Below the pieces are notes generated by a model. It was not told the DNA's origin. It made no database searches and saw only the letters and a list, made by a program, of their open reading frames with translations. A DNA stretch of 64,000 bases from Flavobacterium sp. (lineage in GTDB: Bacteria; Bacteroidota; Bacteroidia; Flavobacteriales; Flavobacteriaceae): positions 124,001-188,000 of the forward strand of contig JAIPAM010000001.1 in NCBI GenBank assembly GCA_021740105.1. Direction: 5' to 3'. The position numbers and the translations under genes are program-made. Shown here piece by piece: positions 1-9,203 of this stretch; the first letter of the stretch is position 1, and each line of letters begins with the position of its first letter.

Positions 1-2226
1 ATCAACTTTAGTTGCATCTACTTCTTCGTGGTTTAAAGAAACTTTGGGTTGTATATTCCATTCTTCAGCCTCTTTAGTGTTGAATATTTCTAAGGTAGTC
101 TCTTTGATAATATCACCTCTACCCATTAACGTTTTTTGACCTTGAACACATGCAAATTCATGTACTCCGTCACCTAATGCCAACTGTGCAGATTGAGTAG
201 TATTAAAACCATTATATAGAGCGTAAGCATTGATACCTACCATCATTTCTTCTTTCATAGCCGCTTTACGACCGTATCCTAATGCCAAACCGATCGTTCC
301 TTTAGCCTGTCCAGGTTGAACAATTACTGGAACATTTTCAAGTTTTATCCCACCAACAGTCAAGGTAGCATAACTTCCATTAAGACCACCGTTGGCAACG
401 ATTTCATTAGACATTTTTAATTGATCGGCATCAAATCTTGAAACAGTTACATAGTTATCCCAAGATACTCTTGTAATAGGATCTGGTAATTCTTGCAACC
501 ATGGATTGTTTGCTTGTTGACCGTCACCCAAACCTGTTTTAGTGTATAAAACCAATTCAAATCCAGCTACTTTTTTGGCAGACGCCAATGCATTTGCAGC
601 AGCAGAATAATTAAATGCGGTTGCAGTTGCAGTTGGAAGTACCGCAGAAACATGAACTCCGTCATGCAACACTTTGTTCCAAGAAGCACCTTCAGTATAT
701 GCCGCAGCATTCGCTTTTAGATAATCATAGAAATTTCCAGCCCCACCATTAAATGAAATTAAGGCATCTTGAAATTGTTTGGTATTAAATAAAGGACGAA
801 TAGTTGGTTGAGTAAGTGCGTAAGAACCTTTAGTGATGCTAACATCTCCCCAAGATTCTAAATAATGTGGAACAGCCGCAGCAATTGTAGTAATTGAAGC
901 TGTTTCATCTTCTTTTAATGAATAGGCAACCGAAGTTTTTACTTTTTTCAAACCTGCAACAAAATCCTTGCTATTTGGCAAAGTATAAACTGGATTTACT
1001 CCACTCATAATTAAAGTATGAACACTACCTGCATTCATATCTTTTACTAATTGAGCTACTTGTTGGTTGGACCCTTTTCTTATTTGTCTTGTTCCGCTTG
1101 TTGAGAAAGCTTCACTTGCTAATGATTGATTAATTGCTAAAACTAAAAGCTGCGCGTTTTTGTCTTGTAATCCAGAAACTAAAACTCCTTTGCTTCCTGC
1201 TGCTTTTAATTGCTGAGCTACTTTTGTAACATCAGCATCAAATTCTTTATCTAATGAAGTACCTACAGCAGCACCTGTAATTACGTTGTATAATTTTACT
1301 AATGCTTGTTTTTGATTTGCAACCGACATTGGTAAACGTTTATCAGCAGAGGCACCAGTCAAAGTCATATTAGCTTCTAATTGATAATGACGTGACATTT
1401 TCCCGTTTTGAGGAATTCTACCTTTTGCATATCCAGCACTAAAATTTCCACCTTGCCAGTCTCCTAAGAAATCAGCTCCTACAGAAACGATTAAAGACGC
1501 TTTTGAGAAATCATAATTTGCTAAAGCTCTTTCTCCATATACTGCTTGGAAAGCATCTAAAGCTTCTGATTCAGATACTGCATCATACACAACGTGTTTA
1601 GCATTTGGGTGCAAAGCAATGAATTCAGCTATTAACTTTTCAGTTGACGGACTTGCTAATGTATTTGTCAAAACTACTACTTGACCTCCTTTTGCTTTTG
1701 CTTCAGCTAAACTCGCTTTTACATTTGCATCTACAGCAGACCATGTAGCATTTTTTCCTGCAATTTTTGGTTCTTTCAAACGCATACTATCATATAATGA
1801 AAGTATCGATGCGTGAACTCTAGCGTTGGCAACAAAATTTGCTCCAGCGATAGTATTGTTATCAATTTTTATTGGACGCCCTTCACGAGTTTTTACTAAT
1901 AAATTAGCAAAATCAAAACCATCAAAGAATGAAGTTGCATAATAGTCTGCAACACCAGGGATGATTTGTTCTGGTTGTAAAACATAAGGAATTGACTTAT
2001 TTACTGGACCTTCACATGCTGCAAGAGATGCTGCGGCAGTAGTAAATCCAACGTACTTAAGAAAATCTCTTCGAGTTGTTGCTGATGATGATAAAGATGA
2101 TTTATCTCCTAAAAATTCGTCTGTAGGAATTTCTTCAACAAATTCGTTATTTCTAAGCGTATCAACAATAGAACTATTTACGTCTAGTTCTTCAACACTT
2201 TTCCAGTATTTTTTGTTTGATGACAT
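1..2226 (-). CDS. actB: Alternative complex III molybdopterin/Fe-S subunit ActB, N-terminal 742 residues (runs off left edge)
   Basis: Reading from ATG at 2226 gives 742 codons with no stop before base 1, so the gene is cut by the window edge. Residues 51-58 (TRRDFLKY) followed by a small-residue hydrophobic stretch ending in Cys71 form the TAT-like leader typical of the Bacteroidota TAT-variant-translocated molybdopterin oxidoreductases. In alternative complex III, ActB joins a molybdopterin-oxidoreductase-like domain, which lacks the cofactor in known complexes, to a ferredoxin-like Fe-S domain; here only the first part is visible. The complex oxidises menaquinol and passes electrons to cytochrome c or oxidase. 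It follows actA by 29 bases in the same direction, as in known act operons. The identity rests on the leader motif plus the upstream ActA. Confidence 0.9.
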   Translation of the reverse strand, partial: MSSNKKYWKSVEELDVNSSIVDTLRNNEFVEEIPTDEFLGDKSSLSSSATTRRDFLKYVGFTTAAASLAACEGPVNKSIPYVLQPEQIIPGVADYYATSFFDGFDFANLLVKTREGRPIKIDNNTIAGANFVANARVHASILSLYDSMRLKEPKIAGKNATWSAVDANVKASLAEAKAKGGQVVVLTNTLASPSTEKLIAEFIALHPNAKHVVYDAVSESEALDAFQAVYGERALANYDFSKASLIVSVGADFLGDWQGGNFSAGYAKGRIPQNGKMSRHYQLEANMTLTGASADKRLPMSVANQKQALVKLYNVITGAAVGTSLDKEFDADVTKVAQQLKAAGSKGVLVSGLQDKNAQLLVLAINQSLASEAFSTSGTRQIRKGSNQQVAQLVKDMNAGSVHTLIMSGVNPVYTLPNSKDFVAGLKKVKTSVAYSLKEDETASITTIAAAVPHYLESWGDVSITKGSYALTQPTIRPLFNTKQFQDALISFNGGAGNFYDYLKANAAAYTEGASWNKVLHDGVHVSAVLPTATATAFNYSAAANALASAKKVAGFELVLYTKTGLGDGQQANNPWLQELPDPITRVSWDNYVTVSRFDADQLKMSNEIVANGGLNGSYATLTVGGIKLENVPVIVQPGQAKGTIGLALGYGRKAAMKEEMMVGINAYALYNGFNTTQSAQLALGDGVHEFACVQGQKTLMGRGDIIKETTLEIFNTKEAEEWNIQPKVSLNHEEVDATKVD

Positions 2227-2255
2227 TATATATATATTAGCTTCTTAATAATTTT

Positions 2256-3596
2256 TTAATAGTGACATTTTCCGCATTCTAAACCTCCCATTTGAGCGGC
2301 TGTAAGCTTGTCAACTCCGTATTTTTTAGAAAGTTCTTCGTGGATTTTGGTGTAGTATCCATTACCTTCCATTTTAACTTCTGTTTTCCTGTGGCAATTA
2401 ATACACCAACCCATTGTTAATGGAGCAAATTGTTTTTGAATTTCATAAGTTTGAACTGGACCGTGACATTCTTGACATTCAATTTTTGCCACAGTTACGT
2501 GTTGTGAGTGATTAAAATATACAAAACTAGGTAAGTTATGTATTTTGACCCATTTCACTGGTTCCGTTTTCCCTGTATATTTCTGATTGTCTTTATCCCA
2601 ACCCACTGCTTTGTATAATTTTTGGATTTCTCCATCGTAAAATGCTTTAGAATATTCTGGCGTAGCGGTAGTATCCGAAACCTCAGCAATGTTTTTGTGG
2701 CAATTCATACAAATATTTAAAGATGGAATACCTGCATTTTTACTAACTCTCGCTGCAGAGTGACAGTATTTACAATTGATTCCATTGCTTCCGGCATGAA
2801 TTCTATGTGAATAGTGAATTGGTTGAATTGGCTCGTAATTTTGATCAACACCTATTTGCATTAAGTATCCATAAACAAAATAAGCACTTGCCAATAATAA
2901 GAATATAGAAGTTACTAAAACTAAGAATTGATTTTTAGCGAATGCTTTCCATATTGGAATCGTAGGCTCTGGTTTTTCGATTTCGATACCATTTGCTTTA
3001 GCTACTCTAGTAAGCACCTTGTTTACTAAAAACAACATTACAATAAGCATCAACATTACCAATGCAAGCGCACCTAGAATCAAGTTGCTTGAAATTCCAT
3101 CACCACTAGTTGCTGTTCCCGGAGGTGCTGCCGAACCAGCTGTTGGCACCGGAGCTTCCATTTTTGGTTCAGAAGTATAAGCGATGATATTATCAATATC
3201 AGCATTAGATAATTGAGGGAAAGCGGTCATTACTGAACCGTTGTATTCTTTGCTCACTCTTACCGCTTCTGCATCACCAGATTTAATCATTTCCTGACTG
3301 TTACGAATCCACTTGTAAAGCCATTCGTTAGTCAATCTTGAAGAAATCCCTCTTAATGCAGGACCAGTCATTTTAGCATCAAGCTTATGACATGCAGCAC
3401 ATTGAGAATTGAAAAGTTCTTTTCCTTTTACAGGATCTCCACCTGAGGCTGCTGGTGCAGCAACTGCTGTAGGTGCAGGCGCAGGTGCAGCGGGAGCAGC
3501 GGTTTGCGCTAATGAAGTAAATGATAAAGCTAGCATTGCTGCAAAACTGAAAATCAAACTTCTTGAAATCGAATTATGGTTACCCACGTTTTTCAT
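2256..3596 (-). CDS. actA: Alternative complex III cytochrome c subunit ActA, six haem motifs
   Basis: 446 residues. There is a signal peptide (about 1-30), then an Ala/Pro-rich linker. A mono-haem cytochrome c domain follows (CAACH at 66-70, likely axial Met123), then two membrane segments (about 171-193 and 223-245), then a multihaem domain with CxxCH at 275, 296, 374, 398 and 441. ActA of Rhodothermus is a pentahaem protein, so the N-terminal cytochrome domain is an addition giving six haem sites. It probably forms the electron path out of the quinol-oxidising complex in the periplasm. It is the first gene of the minus-strand act operon and has a good Bacteroidota promoter at 3684-3712. 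ActB follows directly. Confidence 0.93.
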   Translation of the reverse strand: MKNVGNHNSISRSLIFSFAAMLALSFTSLAQTAAPAAPAPAPTAVAAPAASGGDPVKGKELFNSQCAACHKLDAKMTGPALRGISSRLTNEWLYKWIRNSQEMIKSGDAEAVRVSKEYNGSVMTAFPQLSNADIDNIIAYTSEPKMEAPVPTAGSAAPPGTATSGDGISSNLILGALALVMLMLIVMLFLVNKVLTRVAKANGIEIEKPEPTIPIWKAFAKNQFLVLVTSIFLLLASAYFVYGYLMQIGVDQNYEPIQPIHYSHRIHAGSNGINCKYCHSAARVSKNAGIPSLNICMNCHKNIAEVSDTTATPEYSKAFYDGEIQKLYKAVGWDKDNQKYTGKTEPVKWVKIHNLPSFVYFNHSQHVTVAKIECQECHGPVQTYEIQKQFAPLTMGWCINCHRKTEVKMEGNGYYTKIHEELSKKYGVDKLTAAQMGGLECGKCHY

Positions 3597-3683
3597 ATTA
3601 TATATATAATTTTCGACTATTATTAAGCTATTTTTTTGATGAAAAATGACATTAAAAAAGTATAGCTCTTTCTAAAATTTGCA

Positions 3684-3712
3684 CAAAAATACGACTTAAG
3701 AACTATTCTCAA
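3684..3712 (-). promoter_or_regulatory. Bacteroidota-type promoter for the act operon
   Basis: On the minus strand, TTG at 3712-3710 (-33) is followed by an 18-base spacer and TATTTTTG at 3691-3684, matching the -7 consensus TAnnTTTG. Predicted transcription start is near 3677, giving a leader of about 80 bases before actA. Confidence 0.6.
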
Positions 3713-3788
3713 AACCATTAAATGTACTAAAATATTAATTTATATTAATTCTAAATAAGAAAATGAATTTCAAGTATTTTATAAATAG

Positions 3789-3796
3789 TACATTTG
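3789..3796 (+). promoter_or_regulatory. -7 element TACATTTG for the SPOR-domain gene
   Basis: The perfect TAnnTTTG match lies 19 bases before the ATG at 3815. No clear -33 TTG is seen. It shows that the upstream in-frame TTG at 3794 belongs to the promoter and is not a start codon. Confidence 0.5.
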
Positions 3797-3814
3797 CATA
3801 AAAATCACCACTTT

Positions 3815-4204
3815 ATGAAAATTTTAATCCAAAAAAGCGCATTTCAACTGGCATTATTATTTTGCTTTTTCAGTATAAATTTATTTTCCCAGGAAGAGAA
3901 TATCACGGTTTCGCAAAATCCGAAATTTGAGAATTTACTAAATGAAAAAAGGAAAATTAATGCGTCAATTACCGTAAATGATATTTACAAAATTCAAATT
4001 TATAATGGTGATATTGAATCTTCTAAAAAAATTCTAATTGATTTTAAAAAGGAATTTTTAACCCTTGATGGCACCATTGTTTTTTATACTCCAGCTTATA
4101 AAGTTTGGGTGGGTAATTTTAAAAGCCGGATTGAAGCTGAGAGAAATTTGCTGGTTCTAAAATCTAAATATCCAAATTCAATAATTATTCAACCGAATAA
4201 ATAA
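3815..4204 (+). CDS. Small exported SPOR-domain protein
   Basis: 129 residues from ATG 3815. The first roughly 26 residues are a signal peptide (charged start, hydrophobic core, ending LFSQ). The C-terminal half has the SPOR-like pattern: a KIQIYNGD strand, a helix, then VWVGNF followed by SRIEAERNLLVLKSKYP, which resembles the typical VRVGPF...A...L..L. SPOR domains bind denuded peptidoglycan, so a role at the cell wall or septum is likely; the partner is unknown. The gene is monocistronic, convergent with infB and separated from it by a bidirectional terminator. The alternative TTG start at 3794 would lie within the promoter. Confidence 0.75.
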   Translation: MKILIQKSAFQLALLFCFFSINLFSQEENITVSQNPKFENLLNEKRKINASITVNDIYKIQIYNGDIESSKKILIDFKKEFLTLDGTIVFYTPAYKVWVGNFKSRIEAERNLLVLKSKYPNSIIIQPNK

Positions 4205-4209
4205 ATGAT

Positions 4210-4245
4210 AAAAAAAACGTCTCAATTTCTTGGGACGTTTTTTTT
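4210..4245. terminator. Bidirectional terminator between the SPOR gene and infB
   Basis: An A-run plus ACGTC pairs with GACGT plus a T-run around a short loop. The sequence is U-rich on both transcribed strands, fitting the convergent gene ends. Confidence 0.8.
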
Positions 4246-4250
4246 ATGAA

Positions 4251-7028
4251 CTATTTTAATTTCTTTTTGATTGCAACTTCGTGATACGATTCGATAATAT
4301 CTCTTTCTTCAATATCGTTGTATCCTTTTATTTGAATACCACAATCATATCCTTTGGCAACGTCTTTTACATCGTCTTTAAATCGTTTCAATGCCAATAG
4401 TTCTCCATCATGAACAACTACTCCATCTCTTATAATTCTAATTTTAGAATTCTTAACGATTTTACCATCCATAACCATACTTCCTGCAATTGAACCCACT
4501 TTCGAGATTTTGAAAATTTCTCTAATCTCAGCAGTTCCAAGAACTTCCTCTTTCATTTCTGGAGCAAGCATTCCTTCCATCGCGTCTTTCAAGTCATCGA
4601 TTGCAGCGTAAATAATAGAGTAATAACGAATATCTATTTCTTCTTTATCTGCTAATTGTCTCGCATTTCCAGCAGGACGAACGTTAAATCCGATAATAAT
4701 TGCATCTGAAGCAGAAGCCAACATTACGTCGGTTTCAGTAATTGCTCCAACCCCTTTATGAATAATATTAATTTGAATCTCTTCTGTAGATAATTTAGAG
4801 AACGAATCAGATAATGCTTCCACAGATCCATCCACATCCCCTTTCAAGATGATGTTTAATTCTTTAAACTGACCTAAGGCAATTCTTCGTCCAATTTCGT
4901 CTAAGGTAATATGTCGTTGAGTTCTTACCGATTGTTCACGCATTAATTGAGAACGTTTTGAAGCAATTTGTTTTGCTTCTTTTTCATCTTCAAATACGTT
5001 GAACTTATCACCTGCTGTCGCTGCTCCATCTAATCCTAAAACAGATACTGGTGTTGAAGGTCCTGCTTCAATTATGTTATTTCCACGTTCATCATGCATG
5101 GCTTTAATTTTACCATGGTGTTTTCCAGCAAGCATGTAATCGCCAACTTTTAAAGTTCCATGTTGAACTAAAATAGTAGAAACGTATCCTTTACCTTTGT
5201 CTAAGAAAGCTTCAACAACAGTTCCTTGAGCAGCTTTATTTGGATTCGATTTTAAATCTAAAATCTCTGCTTCAAGTAATACTTTTTCTAATAATTCTTT
5301 AACTCCAGTTCCAACTTTTGCAGATATATCATGCGATTGGATTTTTCCTCCCCAATCTTCAACAAGTAAGTTCATACCTGCTAATTTTTCTTTAATCTTA
5401 TCTACATTGGCATTTGGCTTATCAATTTTATTGATGGCAAAAATTATCGGAACACCCGCAGCTTGTGCGTGTGAAATCGCCTCTTTTGTTTGTGGCATGA
5501 TATCATCATCGGCAGCAATCACAATAATAGCGATATCGGTTACTTGAGCACCACGGGCACGCATTGCCGTAAAGGCCTCGTGTCCTGGTGTATCTAAAAA
5601 GGCAATTTTTTGTCCGTCATCTAAGGTCACTCCGTAGGCACCAATGTGCTGAGTAATTCCTCCCGATTCTCCTGCGATTACGTTTTCTTTACGGATATAA
5701 TCCAGCAACGAAGTTTTACCGTGATCGACGTGACCCATAACAGTTACAATTGGAGCTCTAAATGCTAAATCTTCTTCTTTATCTTCAACAACTTGAATCG
5801 CTTCTTCAATGTCTACAGTAATAAACTCAACATCATAGCCAAATTCATCGGCAACAATAGTTAACGTTTCTGCATCCAAACGTTGGTTCATCGTAACCAT
5901 GATTCCAAGTGACATACACGTTCCAATCACCTTAGTAATTGGCACATCCATCATAATTGCAATTTCACCCACGGTTACGAATTCAGTAACTTTAATAGTT
6001 TTACTGCCTTCATCTAAAGCTCTTTGCTCTTCATCCGATTTTTGACGGTGCGTATCTCTTTTGTCTCTTCTGTATTTCGCTGCTTTCGATTTGCTTCCTT
6101 TACCTTGAAGTTTCTCTAAAGTTTCACGAATTTGGTTTTTAACTTCTTCTTCTGTAGGCTCTACTTTTGCAACAATTGCTGGTCTTGCTCCTTTTACGAA
6201 ACCGGGTCTAGCACTTCTATTTGCATTAAATCCTCCTCCAGTATTTGGAGTGATTTTATTCGGATTAGCTTCTCCTGGAACTCCCGGAGGCCTTGGAGCT
6301 CCTGGTTTTGGAGCAATCCTTTTTCTTTTATTTTTATTTGAATTAGCAGAACCAGCTGCTCCAGGTACGCCAGGAGTTCCCGGTTTGTTTGGAGTAATTT
6401 TAGGGTCTTCTTTTTTCTTTTTAGGCTTATTAAACTGAGACAAATCTATGACTTGCCCAGTTAATGTAGCTCCAGATAATTTTTGGTATTGAGTAGTAAA
6501 ATCTTCGACCGGTGCTTCAACTTCTTGGGCAGCCACTTTGGCTTTTACAGCTGGAGTTTCTTTTGCTACTTTTTTCACGGTAACTTCAGGTTTAGCTTTA
6601 TAAACAGGCTGACTATCCGTAACAGGTTCTGCTTTAGCTACAACAGGTTCTGTTTTCTTAGGATTTAAATCCAAGGTGCCAACTTGCTTTGGTCCAGCTA
6701 CAGTTGTTGCTCGAGCTTTGATAACTTCTTGTTGCTTTTGGCGTTCTTCATCAAACTTGCGTTTGTTTTCAATTTCTTTTTCACGCTCAATACGCAAAGC
6801 TTCTTTCTCTTTTCTTTTTTCTTCGCTTACTTCTTTAGAAGCTTCTTTGTTTCCTTTATCGCCTGCAAATTGGTTTTGAAGGATACTGAACTCCTTTTCA
6901 GAAATTTTTGCGTTTGGATTTGCATCAATAGCAATTCCCTTATCTTTAAGATAATCCACAGCTCTTTCTAAAGAAATATTCAATTCCCTTAAAACCTTGT
7001 TAATTCTAATTATTCTATCTTCAGACAT
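4251..7028 (-). CDS. infB: Translation initiation factor IF-2
   Basis: 925 residues. An IF2_N-type domain (about 1-55) is followed by a long charged and Pro/Gly/Lys-rich linker (about 60-330). The GTPase domain has GHVDHGKT (about 430), DTPGHEAF and NKID, followed by the IF-2 beta-barrel and C-terminal fMet-tRNA-binding domains. It brings initiator tRNA to the 30S subunit and promotes subunit joining. It is the last gene of rimP-nusA-infB, an ancient operon order, and starts 49 bases after the nusA stop. The collagen-like PG repeats in the linker are normal low-complexity variation for this family. Confidence 0.98.
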   Translation of the reverse strand: MSEDRIIRINKVLRELNISLERAVDYLKDKGIAIDANPNAKISEKEFSILQNQFAGDKGNKEASKEVSEEKRKEKEALRIEREKEIENKRKFDEERQKQQEVIKARATTVAGPKQVGTLDLNPKKTEPVVAKAEPVTDSQPVYKAKPEVTVKKVAKETPAVKAKVAAQEVEAPVEDFTTQYQKLSGATLTGQVIDLSQFNKPKKKKEDPKITPNKPGTPGVPGAAGSANSNKNKRKRIAPKPGAPRPPGVPGEANPNKITPNTGGGFNANRSARPGFVKGARPAIVAKVEPTEEEVKNQIRETLEKLQGKGSKSKAAKYRRDKRDTHRQKSDEEQRALDEGSKTIKVTEFVTVGEIAIMMDVPITKVIGTCMSLGIMVTMNQRLDAETLTIVADEFGYDVEFITVDIEEAIQVVEDKEEDLAFRAPIVTVMGHVDHGKTSLLDYIRKENVIAGESGGITQHIGAYGVTLDDGQKIAFLDTPGHEAFTAMRARGAQVTDIAIIVIAADDDIMPQTKEAISHAQAAGVPIIFAINKIDKPNANVDKIKEKLAGMNLLVEDWGGKIQSHDISAKVGTGVKELLEKVLLEAEILDLKSNPNKAAQGTVVEAFLDKGKGYVSTILVQHGTLKVGDYMLAGKHHGKIKAMHDERGNNIIEAGPSTPVSVLGLDGAATAGDKFNVFEDEKEAKQIASKRSQLMREQSVRTQRHITLDEIGRRIALGQFKELNIILKGDVDGSVEALSDSFSKLSTEEIQINIIHKGVGAITETDVMLASASDAIIIGFNVRPAGNARQLADKEEIDIRYYSIIYAAIDDLKDAMEGMLAPEMKEEVLGTAEIREIFKISKVGSIAGSMVMDGKIVKNSKIRIIRDGVVVHDGELLALKRFKDDVKDVAKGYDCGIQIKGYNDIEERDIIESYHEVAIKKKLK

Positions 7029-7077
7029 AAAACCTTTTTATTATTACCTAATTGTGTGTTGTTGGAAGAAAATTCAA

Positions 7078-8322
7078 CTACCCTTCAAATTCTTCTTTCA
7101 ATATTCTCATTACATCTAAAATTGTTTCCTCTTCTAGATCTGTTCTTCTAACTAAATCATTTACATTTTGTCCTAAAATACTTCTTGCCGTATCCAGTCC
7201 AATTTTTGCAAATTCTTCGATAATCCAAGCATCAATTTCATCTGAGAACTCTGTTAATTCAACATCATCATCATTTTCAACAGTACTTCCTTCTCTGATC
7301 ACATCCAATTCATAACCTGTTAATTGACCTGCTAATCTGATGTTGTGTCCACCACGTCCAATTGCTTTAGATACTTCTTCTAATTTTAAGAATACTTCCG
7401 CTCTTTTAGTGTCTTCATTAATTTTGATTGAAGAAACTTTTGCTGGACTTAATGCTCTGGTTATTAATAATTGAATGTTGTCTGTAAAGTTGATTACATC
7501 GATATTTTCGTTTCCTAATTCGCGAACAATTCCGTGAATTCTAGAACCTTTCATACCCACACAAGCTCCTACTGGATCTATTCTATCATCATAAGAATCT
7601 ACGGCTACTTTTGCTTTTTCACCTGGAATTCTTACTACTTTTTTAACCATAATTAAACCGTCAAAAACTTCAGGAATTTCTTGTTCAAATAATTTCTCTA
7701 AGAACAATTCTGATGTTCTAGACATAATAATTTGAGGCTTATTCCCTTTTAATTCAACGCTTTCAATAATTCCACGAACGTTATCTCCTTTTCGGAAAAA
7801 GTCAGATGGGATTTGTTTTTCTTTTGGTAATACAATTTCATTTCCGTCATCATCAATCAAAATTACAACTCTTGGACGGACATGGTGCACTTCTGCAGTA
7901 TATATTTCTCCAATTAAGTCTTTAAATTGTTTGTACAAATTAGTATTATCATGTTCGTGAATTTTAGAAATTAAATTCTGACGTAAAGCCAAAATCGCTC
8001 TTCTTCCCAAATCAACTAATTTTACTTCTTCAGAAACTTCTTCTCCGATTTCAAAATCAGGTTCGATTTTTCTTGCTTCAGTTAAAGTTATTTCAAGGTG
8101 GTCTAAATCCAAATCATCGTCAGCAACGATAACTCTTCTTTGCCAAATTTCCATATCTCCTTTATCAGGATTGATAATGATATCAAAATTTTCATCTGAA
8201 CCAAATTTCTTTTTTAATGCGTTTCTAAACACATCTTCTAAAATCGCCATTAGCGTTACACGATCAATAAGTTTATCGTCTTTAAACTCTGAAAACGAAT
8301 CGATTAAAGCTAAATTTTCCAT
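7078..8322 (-). CDS. nusA: Transcription termination/antitermination factor NusA
   Basis: 414 residues. The N-terminal RNA-polymerase-binding domain is followed by an S1 domain (about 135-205) and two KH domains (visible as GMKGSRI...NIDVI and GRGGHNIRLA...). It ends soon after a short C-terminal segment and lacks the two acidic repeats of the E. coli protein, as is usual outside Proteobacteria. NusA binds nascent RNA and polymerase and stimulates pausing and hairpin termination. It lies 10 bases after rimP and ahead of infB. The operon leader carries a terminator-like hairpin on which NusA could act. Confidence 0.97.
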   Translation of the reverse strand: MENLALIDSFSEFKDDKLIDRVTLMAILEDVFRNALKKKFGSDENFDIIINPDKGDMEIWQRRVIVADDDLDLDHLEITLTEARKIEPDFEIGEEVSEEVKLVDLGRRAILALRQNLISKIHEHDNTNLYKQFKDLIGEIYTAEVHHVRPRVVILIDDDGNEIVLPKEKQIPSDFFRKGDNVRGIIESVELKGNKPQIIMSRTSELFLEKLFEQEIPEVFDGLIMVKKVVRIPGEKAKVAVDSYDDRIDPVGACVGMKGSRIHGIVRELGNENIDVINFTDNIQLLITRALSPAKVSSIKINEDTKRAEVFLKLEEVSKAIGRGGHNIRLAGQLTGYELDVIREGSTVENDDDVELTEFSDEIDAWIIEEFAKIGLDTARSILGQNVNDLVRRTDLEEETILDVMRILKEEFEG

Positions 8323-8332
8323 GCTCTATCTA

Positions 8333-8797
8333 TTAAAAAATTATTACAACTATTGCTTTTTTTATTTCTGAATAAGGGATTTCTTGTCTTTTTTGAACAG
8401 TTTCTTTCCCTTTTCCAATTTTTTTAGGCTCTCTTGCCTCCCATTCTACTACTATAAAATCATCATTAGCTTCCGTTAATTTCGCTTCTATTGTATTCGT
8501 TTGGGTTTCCACTTGAAGTGTTCTTCCAATATTTTTTTTGTATTGTCGATTAATTTTTAATGGAGAAGAAACTCCTGCTGATGCCACTTCTAATGAGAAA
8601 TCACATTCTTCTCTATCTAAATTATTTTCTATAAAACGGCTTACATCAATGCAATCTTGAAGGGCTACGCCCGTATCGCCATCCAAAGTAACTGTTATTT
8701 TAAAACTATCACTTATGGTTAAATCAATTAAGAAAAGTGATGGCTTTTCTAACAATGCTTCTTCTAATGAGCGACTTACCTTATCTTTAAATGTCAT
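8333..8797 (-). CDS. rimP: Ribosome maturation factor RimP
   Basis: 154 residues from ATG 8797; seven extra in-frame codons upstream would begin inside the leader hairpin's T-tract and are not credible. It shows the two-domain RimP pattern: an N-terminal alpha/beta domain with [17 protein letters not shown] and [14 protein letters not shown], then the [10 protein letters not shown] motif and a C-terminal SH3-like barrel. It helps 30S maturation. It is the first protein gene of rimP-nusA-infB, with a tRNA gene upstream as in the E. coli metY-rimP-nusA-infB arrangement. Confidence 0.95.
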   Translation of the reverse strand: MTFKDKVSRSLEEALLEKPSLFLIDLTISDSFKITVTLDGDTGVALQDCIDVSRFIENNLDREECDFSLEVASAGVSSPLKINRQYKKNIGRTLQVETQTNTIEAKLTEANDDFIVVEWEAREPKKIGKGKETVQKRQEIPYSEIKKAIVVIIF

Positions 8798-8811
8798 AGC
8801 TTTTATAAAAA

Positions 8812-8832
8812 GAGGCACGCAATGCGTGCCTC
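8812..8832 (-). terminator. Terminator-like hairpin in the rimP-nusA-infB leader
   Basis: A nine-base perfect stem (GAGGCACGC / GCGTGCCTC) with a three-base loop is followed on the minus strand by TTTTT. It ends about ten bases before the rimP start codon and lies downstream of the predicted promoter at 8863-8890. It therefore sits inside the leader, not at the end of an upstream gene. Likely an attenuator; it could instead terminate readthrough from tRNA-Gln, which already has its own terminator. Confidence 0.75.
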
Positions 8833-8862
8833 ATTATCTAATCTTTCATATAAATAACGATG

Positions 8863-8890
8863 CAAATATACTATTTTTTTTATAAACCAA
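8863..8890 (-). promoter_or_regulatory. Promoter of rimP-nusA-infB
   Basis: The minus-strand -7 element TATATTTG (8870-8863) has TTG (8890-8888) 17 bases upstream. The predicted start, near 8856, is about 24 bases before the leader hairpin. Confidence 0.6.
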
Positions 8891-8950
8891 AAATCAATCT
8901 GCAATCTTATTGTCAAATCAGTTAATTGTTAAGGTTTTAAGCATAAAAAA

Positions 8951-8972
8951 ACTCCTCAATTTCATGAGGAGT
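8951..8972 (-). terminator. Terminator of tRNA-Gln
   Basis: ACTCCTCA and TGAGGAGT form an eight-base stem followed on the minus strand by a run of seven T. It begins just after the tRNA 3' end. Confidence 0.85.
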
Positions 8973-8978
8973 TATTTG

Positions 8979-9049
8979 TTGGTCTACTAGGACTCGAACC
9001 TAGAAAGACTGCACCAAAAACAGTTGTGTTACCATTACACCATAGACCA
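8979..9049 (-). tRNA. tRNA-Gln (anticodon TTG)
   Basis: The acceptor stem TGGTCTA pairs with TAGACCA. The anticodon loop TTTTGGT (9019-9013) carries TTG at 9017-9015, and the T-arm contains GGTTCGAGTCC. CCA is not encoded. It has its own promoter and terminator and lies upstream of rimP-nusA-infB. Confidence 0.96.
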
Positions 9050-9072
9050 ATTCCATTGCTTTAAAGCGAGTG

Positions 9073-9102
9073 CAAAATTAAACGAAATTTTAAGTTTCAC
9101 AA
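9073..9102 (-). promoter_or_regulatory. Promoter of tRNA-Gln
   Basis: TTG at 9102-9100, a 19-base spacer and TAATTTTG at 9080-9073 (minus strand) make one of the best Bacteroidota promoter matches here. The predicted start is about 17 bases before the mature tRNA. Confidence 0.7.
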
Positions 9103-9203
9103 ATTTTTTACCTAAAAATAATTAAAAATAAATATTTAGCATTTCTTTAAGCAAAAAAACATTTTCTTTGTACATCAAAAAAAGTAAAATTCATACCATA
9201 TAT

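Noticed and set aside
6250..6438. Gly/Pro-rich plus-strand frame opposite infB
   Set aside because: It is the complement of the infB linker, whose family identity and codon use are clear.
8171..8371. Short plus-strand frame across the rimP-nusA junction
   Set aside because: It overlaps two conserved genes in the opposite direction and has no start signals.
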